Positions 1 to 4,595 of a stretch of 7,080 bases of DNA are shown piece after piece (within the stretch, counting starts at the first letter, position 1; the number at the start of each line of letters is the position of its first letter). The DNA lies in NCBI GenBank assembly GCA_902496775.1, contig CABVCF010000090.1, positions 1-7,080 of the forward strand, in the 5' to 3' direction. The notes under the pieces were generated by a model. It made no database searches. It had not been told where the DNA came from and was given only the letters and a program-made list of their open reading frames with translations. Origin of the DNA: an uncultured Collinsella sp. (GTDB taxonomy: Bacteria; Actinomycetota; Coriobacteriia; Coriobacteriales; Coriobacteriaceae). The translations under genes were made by a program, and so were the position numbers.

Positions 1-1
1 G

Positions 2-33
2 AAGGGGGAGGCCTCGCGGCCTCCCCCTTTTTT
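2..33 (+). terminator. Rho-independent terminator of the upstream gene
   Basis: A perfect 10 bp inverted repeat (GGGGGAGGCC at 4-13, GGCCTCCCCC at 18-27) encloses a TCGC tetraloop. It is followed directly by six T (28-33), and A2-A3 can extend the stem by pairing with T28-T29. This is a textbook intrinsic terminator for transcription arriving from the left, so the acpS operon begins as its own unit. The reverse strand lacks a matching T-run, so it should act mainly in the + direction. Confidence 0.93.
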
Positions 34-47
34 GCGTTTACGGGCTT

Positions 48-77
48 TTGTCTCACATAGTAGCTGTGTTTTATAAC
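48..77 (+). promoter_or_regulatory. Candidate upstream sigma70-type promoter (P1)
   Basis: TTGTCT (48-53) as -35 and TATAAC (72-77) as -10 are separated by 18 bp. The -10 matches TATAAT in five of six positions and the -35 matches TTGACA in four of six. Transcription would start near base 84 and give a leader of about 60 nt before the acpS start codon. It lies just after the upstream terminator, where an operon promoter is expected. This is inferred from hexamer matches only. Confidence 0.45.
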
Positions 78-83
78 CCTCGT

Positions 84-113
84 TTGTCGCATCTTCTGTG
101 AACGGGCTACAAT
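84..113 (+). promoter_or_regulatory. Candidate proximal sigma70-type promoter (P2)
   Basis: TTGTCG (84-89) and TACAAT (108-113) are separated by 18 bp. The -10 matches the consensus in five of six positions and the -35 in four of six. Transcription would start near base 120, leaving about 23 nt before the acpS ATG at 143, enough for the Shine-Dalgarno. The spacing and both boxes resemble P1 exactly 36 bp upstream. It is the better placed of the two candidates for driving the whole operon. Confidence 0.55.
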
Positions 114-132
114 AACTTAGTCTGTGCGATAT

Positions 133-140
133 GGAGGTGA
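133..140 (+). promoter_or_regulatory. Shine-Dalgarno that fixes the acpS start
   Basis: GGAGGTGA is complementary to the 3' end of 16S rRNA. Its GGAGG core ends 5 nt before the ATG at 143. An in-frame ATG at 131 has no ribosome binding site before it, and its own codons overlap this motif. Base 143 is therefore the likely start. Confidence 0.85.
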
Positions 141-142
141 AC

Positions 143-682
143 ATGGCTGAAGCTGGTATCGGCGTTGATATCGTCGAGATTTCCCGTATGAAATCAATTC
201 TTGAAAAGACGCCGTCGTTTGCTCGGCGTGTGTTTACCGAAGAAGAGCGTGCGTATTGTGATGCATCATCGCGTCCCGCTGCTCACTATGCCAGCCGCTT
301 TGCATCGCGCGAGGCGGTGCTTAAGGCTCTCGGCACAGGTTTTAGTCAAGGCGTGGGTCGCAAGGATGTTTCGGTAACGCGTGATAAACTCGGCAAACCG
401 AAGGCACTGCTTTCGGGCCGTGCACTCGAGATCGCTCAAGAGCTGGGTGTTGTTGAGGTTGCTCTTTCCATTACGCTTACAGGAGATTTAGCCGTTGCGA
501 ATGCTATCGCGATTACCGAAGATGCTCGGCCTAAGCCAAAAGATGAAAAGGTGAGCACCAAGAAACGCGTTGCGCAGACATTTAAAGAGGCTCGCTCTGT
601 TTTAGATGAGCTCGAGCAGCTTCAGAATTCGGCATTGACGGAGCACCTGGGCGATGCTTCGCAAGATACGCTAGGAGCATAG
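143..682 (+). CDS. acpS: Holo-[acyl-carrier-protein] synthase with C-terminal extension
   Basis: AcpS moves 4'-phosphopantetheine from CoA to the serine of apo-acyl carrier protein, activating it for fatty acid synthesis in the cytosol. Family hallmarks are the N-terminal GIGVDIVEI block with the Mg-binding Asp9, FTEEE..YC near 31-39, the RFASREAVLKALGTG block (52-66) with the second metal ligand Glu57 and Lys61, and GKP at 84-86. Two things are odd. The conserved SxxH signature near the end of the domain (SITHTKEY in Bacillus subtilis) reads SITLTGDL at 109-116, with Leu112 in place of His. The protein has 179 residues against roughly 120-130 for the family; the extra part, about 128-179, is charged and looks helical (TFKEARSVLDELEQLQ) with no domain I recognise. 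The start at 143 is chosen for its Shine-Dalgarno. The stop codon directly abuts the nnr ATG, and the nnr Shine-Dalgarno AGGAG (673-677) lies inside the last acpS codons, so translation is probably coupled. Confidence 0.93.
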   Translation: MAEAGIGVDIVEISRMKSILEKTPSFARRVFTEEERAYCDASSRPAAHYASRFASREAVLKALGTGFSQGVGRKDVSVTRDKLGKPKALLSGRALEIAQELGVVEVALSITLTGDLAVANAIAITEDARPKPKDEKVSTKKRVAQTFKEARSVLDELEQLQNSALTEHLGDASQDTLGA

Positions 683-2299
683 ATGAAACCGGTTTTGAGT
701 ACCGAAGAAGTCGTTCGTCTCGAGGACATCATCGAACGCGAAGGGACTTCGAAGGCCGAGCTTATGGAGCTAGCGGGTGAGTTTGCCGCTAACGAGGTCT
801 TGAAGCTCAATCCCGATCGGGTTCTCGTTCTGGTCGGTTTTGGTAATAATGGCGGCGACGGTTGGGTTGCCGCCGATATCCTGAGCCATAAGGGTGTGGA
901 CGTGGATATCGTTTCTCCGGTTGAACCGGATGAGATTCCTGCTGCTCTGGCACGTCATGTTGCTCGTCGTACTGCCGGCCGCGATGTGCACGTTTGCGTC
1001 GGCCCCTCGCGTGACGAACTCGAGGTTTTGATCGATAAGGCCGATGTTGTTGTCGATGCCATTTTTGGTACCGGTTTTCACGGGAACCTGCGTGCGCCGT
1101 TCTCCATCTGGATTCCTACCGTCAATGAATGCGCCGACTGTGTCGTATCCATTGATGTCCCCTCGGGCCTGAATGCCGAGACGGGCGTTGTTGATGATGA
1201 CTGCATTCGTGCCGAGCATACGGTGACGATGATTGCGCCCAAGATTGGTTTGTATAGCGCTGATGGCCCTGAGTATGCTGGCGATTTGATCTGCGGCAAT
1301 CTTTACGACCGTCTTGACGAGGTCATCGATGATGTCGACCACGCCGCCGAGATTGTCGAGCCCGGTGACTTAGTTGATTACTTTGCTCCACTACCTACGA
1401 ATATCGATAAGTATTCCCGTGGCTCTGTGCTTATCGTCGCCGGATCTGCGCAATATCCTGGTGCTGCCATTATGGCGGCCAAGTCTGCAGCTCGCGCGGG
1501 TGCTGGTTACGTGGCAGTCGCGGCTCCTGACGCCTGCGCCAATCTTATTCGCATGGCACTTCCTTCGATTCCCGTCTTTGCTATTCCGTCTGATTCCCGC
1601 GGCTCCTTTGGCGCCGCCGCGCGCATGACGGTGTGCGAGATTGCAAAGAAGTACAGCTGTGTACTGTGCGGTCCTGGTATGACGACGTCTGCCGGCGCTA
1701 TGCAGGTGGTTTCGGGCTTGCTCGAGCTTGATGTGCCGCTTATTTTGGACGCCGATGCACTCAACTGCCTTGCTAAGATTGCCATTGACGGTATTGATAG
1801 CAACCCCGAGATGTATCGTCGCGAGCAGCCGTTGGTTATGACGCCGCACTATCGTGAGCTTTCGCGTCTGGTTGCCGGTGACGAGGTGAACGACCTTGGT
1901 ACCGCGATTGCGGCGGCGCAGAAGGTTGTCTGGGCTGCAGGTTCCGACAATCTGGTGGTCATTGCCAAGGGGCCGACGACGGCTATCTGTGGCGTTGAGC
2001 GTGTGCTGCTGCCGCTCTCGGGTCCGGCTTCTCTGGCAACTGCCGGTTCGGGTGATGTTCTCGCGGGTATTTTGGCCGGCACGCTTGCCACCATGCGCGA
2101 CGAGATGGATCGTTGGGAGTTGCTGTATTCGTACGCCGTCGCACTTCACAGCTACGCCGGTTTTGCCGCGGCGACGGAGTATGGTGAGAAGAGCGTCATC
2201 GCGACCGATCTTATCGACTTAATCGGTCCTGCCATGGAGCTGGCGGCAAAGGATGCGCTCGAAGATCTGGGAATCATGGACGAAGGGTCGGATGACTAA
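683..2299 (+). CDS. nnr: Bifunctional NAD(P)HX epimerase / ADP- or ATP-dependent dehydratase
   Basis: This is a metabolite-repair enzyme for hydrated NADH and NADPH. The N-terminal YjeF_N half interconverts the R and S epimers, and the C-terminal carbohydrate-kinase-like half dehydrates S-NAD(P)HX using a nucleotide. Epimerase motifs are GNNGGDG (54-60), DAIFGTG (125-131), SIDVPSG (156-162) and APKIGLY (185-191). The dehydratase half starts near residue 240: RGSVLIVAGS (246-255), the Ala/Gly-rich AAKSAARAGAGY (265-276), CGPGM (329-333), LDADALN (355-361), AKGPTT (428-433) and catalytic-type GSGD (455-458, Asp458). The length of 538 is normal for the fused form. Two dehydratase loops drift from the usual pattern: TPHYRE (387-392) where TPHPGE is common, and GPGMTTS where GPGLG is common. 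Which nucleotide it prefers cannot be read from sequence. The gene starts right after the acpS stop, and only two bases separate it from alr. Confidence 0.93.
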   Translation: MKPVLSTEEVVRLEDIIEREGTSKAELMELAGEFAANEVLKLNPDRVLVLVGFGNNGGDGWVAADILSHKGVDVDIVSPVEPDEIPAALARHVARRTAGRDVHVCVGPSRDELEVLIDKADVVVDAIFGTGFHGNLRAPFSIWIPTVNECADCVVSIDVPSGLNAETGVVDDDCIRAEHTVTMIAPKIGLYSADGPEYAGDLICGNLYDRLDEVIDDVDHAAEIVEPGDLVDYFAPLPTNIDKYSRGSVLIVAGSAQYPGAAIMAAKSAARAGAGYVAVAAPDACANLIRMALPSIPVFAIPSDSRGSFGAAARMTVCEIAKKYSCVLCGPGMTTSAGAMQVVSGLLELDVPLILDADALNCLAKIAIDGIDSNPEMYRREQPLVMTPHYRELSRLVAGDEVNDLGTAIAAAQKVVWAAGSDNLVVIAKGPTTAICGVERVLLPLSGPASLATAGSGDVLAGILAGTLATMRDEMDRWELLYSYAVALHSYAGFAAATEYGEKSVIATDLIDLIGPAMELAAKDALEDLGIMDEGSDD

Positions 2300-2301
2300 T
2301 C
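2290..2301 (+). promoter_or_regulatory. Weak ribosome binding site for alr, probable translational coupling
   Basis: Only GGATGA (2290-2295), inside the last nnr codons and 6 nt before the alr ATG, resembles a Shine-Dalgarno. The nnr stop (2297-2299) lies two bases before the alr ATG. Ribosomes ending nnr translation probably restart on alr. Most other starts in this operon have a clear AGGAG-type site, so this one is the outlier. Confidence 0.5.
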
Positions 2302-3447
2302 ATGAATAAAGCCGATTTGACGCGCTGGTCCTGGGTCGAGATCGACCGCGGGGCGCTCCGTCGCAACACGAGGGCCTATAAGAACTTGTTGAATCCACGT
2401 CAGCGCCTGTGCTGCGTGGTCAAGGCCGATGCTTATGGTCATGGAGCTGTTGAGTGCGCCAAGATCATGTATTCGGCCGGTGCCGACATGTTTGCCGTGG
2501 CGACGGTTAACGAGGGCGTTGAGCTCAGACAGGGCGGGATTACGAAACCCATCCTCATCCTAAGCGAGCCGCCTATCGAGGCCATTCCGACGTTGCTCGA
2601 GTTTGATATTATGCCCTCGGTCTATACGTCCGACTTTGCTCTTGCGTATGGCGAATGTGCCGTCGCGGCGGGCAAGGTGGGCAAGTATCATCTCGCCATC
2701 GAGACGGGCATGAACCGCATTGGCGTACATTACACGCAGGTGCTCGACTTTGTCCGCGGTATTAATTTCCACCGCGGTATTCAGTGCGACGGCGTATTTA
2801 CGCACTTCGCCACGGCCGATGAACCTTCGGGCTGGGACTACAAACTGCAGTGTCAGCGCTTTACCGAGGCCGTTCAGGCCATTAAGGATGCGGGCTTTGA
2901 GTGCGGTATCGTGCACTGCGCCAACACGCCGTCTTCGATGCTCGACCCCTCGATGCATTTTGATATGATTCGCGCCGGCGTTGGCTTGTATGGCATGCAG
3001 CCGTGCGAGCTGAGCGGCCGCGTGATGCAGCTTGATCCCGTTATGAGCGTCCATGCGCGCGTGACGCGCGTGGCACACCCTGCGATGGGTGAGGGCGTGG
3101 GCTACGGTTTTACCTACCGCGTACCGCGTACGCGCGTTCAGATCTGCACGCTGCCGATCGGTTATGCCGACGGCCTATCGCGTACGCTTTCCAATCGTAT
3201 GGATGTGCTGTATCGCGGCGAGCGCGTGCATCAGGTTGGCAATATCTGCATGGACCAGTTTATGGTCGCCATTCAGTCCAACCCGGCACACGAGATTCCC
3301 GAGGCCGAGTATGGTGACGAGATGATTATCGTCGGCCGCGATGGCGATGCCGAGATCACTATGGACGAGATGGCCCGACTGCGCGGAACGATTAACTACG
3401 AGGTCGCCTGCGGCTTTGGCATGCGTCTCGACAAGGTCTACGTGTAG
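2302..3447 (+). CDS. alr: Alanine racemase, PLP-dependent
   Basis: Alr interconverts L- and D-alanine in the cytosol and supplies D-Ala for the peptidoglycan stem peptide. The protein is 381 residues, normal for the family. The PLP-binding lysine is Lys41 in CCVVKADAYGHGA, at the start of the fold III TIM barrel. Further barrel landmarks are ETGMNRIGVH (134-143), DGVFTHFATAD (163-173), HCANTPSS (205-212) and RAGVGLYG (224-231). The C-terminal beta domain holds the opposing catalytic tyrosine, Tyr268, in GVGYGFTY, and the GNICMDQ segment (313-319). All key residues are present, so the enzyme should be active. The start at 2302 leaves about ten residues before the conserved WVEID block, which is usual. 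The stop codon overlaps the Shine-Dalgarno of the next gene (AGGAG, 3446-3450). Confidence 0.97.
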   Translation: MNKADLTRWSWVEIDRGALRRNTRAYKNLLNPRQRLCCVVKADAYGHGAVECAKIMYSAGADMFAVATVNEGVELRQGGITKPILILSEPPIEAIPTLLEFDIMPSVYTSDFALAYGECAVAAGKVGKYHLAIETGMNRIGVHYTQVLDFVRGINFHRGIQCDGVFTHFATADEPSGWDYKLQCQRFTEAVQAIKDAGFECGIVHCANTPSSMLDPSMHFDMIRAGVGLYGMQPCELSGRVMQLDPVMSVHARVTRVAHPAMGEGVGYGFTYRVPRTRVQICTLPIGYADGLSRTLSNRMDVLYRGERVHQVGNICMDQFMVAIQSNPAHEIPEAEYGDEMIIVGRDGDAEITMDEMARLRGTINYEVACGFGMRLDKVYV

Positions 3448-3455
3448 GAGCCGCT

Positions 3456-4076
3456 ATGGGCGTCATGCACATCCCCGGCCATACCCATCAGGCACCACGT
3501 GAGGTCGCACTCGAGGAAATTGAGGCCGTTCTGGGCGATTGTCACCTCTGCCAGCTCTACCAGTCGCGTCACAATATCGTGTTTGGCGTGGGAAACCCCC
3601 GCGCTCGCGTGATGTTTATTGGTGAGGCGCCGGGCCGCAATGAGGATTTGCAGGGCGAGCCCTTTGTGGGGGCGGCAGGCGAGGACCTCAACGGCATTTT
3701 GTCGCTGGCGGGGCTCAAACGCGAAGACGTCTACATTGCCAACGTGCTTAAGTGCCGCCCGCCGGGAAACCGCAATCCGCGTCCCGAGGAAGTGCTGGCT
3801 TGCTCGCCGTTTTTGCGTGAGCAGATTCGAAGCATCTGGCCTGATATTATCGTGACGCTCGGCAACCCCGCGACGCACTTTGTGCTTAAGACCGAGATTG
3901 GCATTACTAAGCTGCGCGGCAGGTTCCACCAGATGGGGCATTTTGTAGTAATGCCCACTTTTCATCCGGCAGCAGCGCTGCGCAATCCGGCGTGGCAGGA
4001 GCTGCTGGAGGAAGACTTTAAGATGCTGGGCGATTATCTGGAGCGACATCCCGCACCAGAGGACGCCTCGGAATAA
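3456..4076 (+). CDS. Family 4 uracil-DNA glycosylase with a 4Fe-4S cluster
   Basis: This enzyme removes uracil from DNA (from cytosine deamination or dUTP misincorporation) as the first step of base excision repair. The family 4 identity rests on four cluster cysteines in the expected pattern, Cys29-x2-Cys32, Cys100 (LKCRPPGNRNP) and Cys116 (VLACSPF). It also has the active-site block GEAPGRNEDLQGEPFVG (56-72) and the C-terminal TFHPAAALRNP (168-178) with His170. The usual HPS of the last motif reads HPA here, a mild change. At 206 residues the length is typical. A clear AGGAG at 3446-3450 sits 5 nt before the ATG. The gene ends with two consecutive in-frame TAA codons (4074-4079), the second overlapping the AAGGAG of tsaE. 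A DNA repair gene is not part of the usual alr-tsaE neighbourhood. Family 5 UDG is the main alternative but fits less well. Confidence 0.92.
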   Translation: MGVMHIPGHTHQAPREVALEEIEAVLGDCHLCQLYQSRHNIVFGVGNPRARVMFIGEAPGRNEDLQGEPFVGAAGEDLNGILSLAGLKREDVYIANVLKCRPPGNRNPRPEEVLACSPFLREQIRSIWPDIIVTLGNPATHFVLKTEIGITKLRGRFHQMGHFVVMPTFHPAAALRNPAWQELLEEDFKMLGDYLERHPAPEDASE

Positions 4077-4088
4077 TAAGGAGCATAT

Positions 4089-4595
4089 ATGTCCCTGGAG
4101 CGCCTGGGGGTAGGTACTTACAAAACGACTTGCGCTGCCGATACGGAGTACTTTGGCGAGCTAATTGCACCGTGCCTTGAGGACGGCGATGTGCTCATCC
4201 TGACCGGTGGCCTGGGAGTGGGCAAAACTCACTTTACCAAGGGCGTCTCGCGCGGGCTGGGCGATGGGCATATGGTTACGAGTCCTACGTTTGCGCTCAT
4301 GGCCGTTCACGATCAAGGTCGTATTCCGCTGTTTCACTTTGATCTATACCGCCTGGAGCATGCCTACGAGCTCGAGGATACGGGCATTTTCGATGTGCTG
4401 GGCTATGAGGGTGCTTGCCTGCTGGAATGGGGCGAACAATTCCAGGACGAGCTGACGGATGAGTATCTTTCGGTGACGCTCAAGCGTGATGAGGGCGACA
4501 GCGATGTGCGAACGATAACGCTTGAGGCGCACGGTGACCGCGCAATGGAGCTTTCCCATTTGATTGATAAGGCTGTACAAGATGAGCTTGCATAA
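4089..4595 (+). CDS. tsaE: tRNA t6A37 biosynthesis ATPase TsaE
   Basis: TsaE is the P-loop ATPase that binds the TsaB-TsaD complex and drives its turnover during threonylcarbamoylation of A37 in ANN-decoding tRNAs. The Walker A motif is GGLGVGKT (40-47). It is followed by TSPTFAL (64-70), the HFDLYRL segment (83-89) with conserved Asp85, and LEWGE (112-116), all standard for the family. The length of 168 is normal. The Shine-Dalgarno AAGGAG (4078-4083) is 5 nt upstream of the ATG. Its last 14 bases overlap the start of the TsaB-RimI-TsaD gene in a different frame, so the two are probably translated together, matching their joint role in one complex. Confidence 0.96.
   Translation: MSLERLGVGTYKTTCAADTEYFGELIAPCLEDGDVLILTGGLGVGKTHFTKGVSRGLGDGHMVTSPTFALMAVHDQGRIPLFHFDLYRLEHAYELEDTGIFDVLGYEGACLLEWGEQFQDELTDEYLSVTLKRDEGDSDVRTITLEAHGDRAMELSHLIDKAVQDELA
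4569..4584 (+). promoter_or_regulatory. Ribosome binding site and start of the tsaB-rimI-tsaD fusion, inside tsaE
   Basis: AAGG (4569-4572) lies 9 nt before the ATG at 4582, inside the tsaE coding sequence. An in-frame TTG at 4564 would add six residues (MIRLYK), but its nearest purine-rich site, GGAG at 4547-4550, is 13 nt away. TsaB proteins also normally start only a few residues before the LALDTS strand. ATG 4582 is preferred, giving a 14-base overlap with tsaE. Confidence 0.7.

Noticed and set aside
131..142. Alternative acpS start at ATG 131
   Set aside because: No Shine-Dalgarno precedes it, and its codons coincide with the GGAGGTGA that serves the ATG at 143.
1391..2149. 252-codon open frame on the minus strand opposite NnrD
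   Set aside because: Shadow frame with low-complexity basic composition opposite a clear enzyme domain.
4564..4581. TTG start six codons upstream for the TsaB-RimI-TsaD gene
   Set aside because: A rarer start codon with a poorly spaced upstream site; the ATG at 4582 has AAGG at 9 nt and gives a normal TsaB N-terminus.
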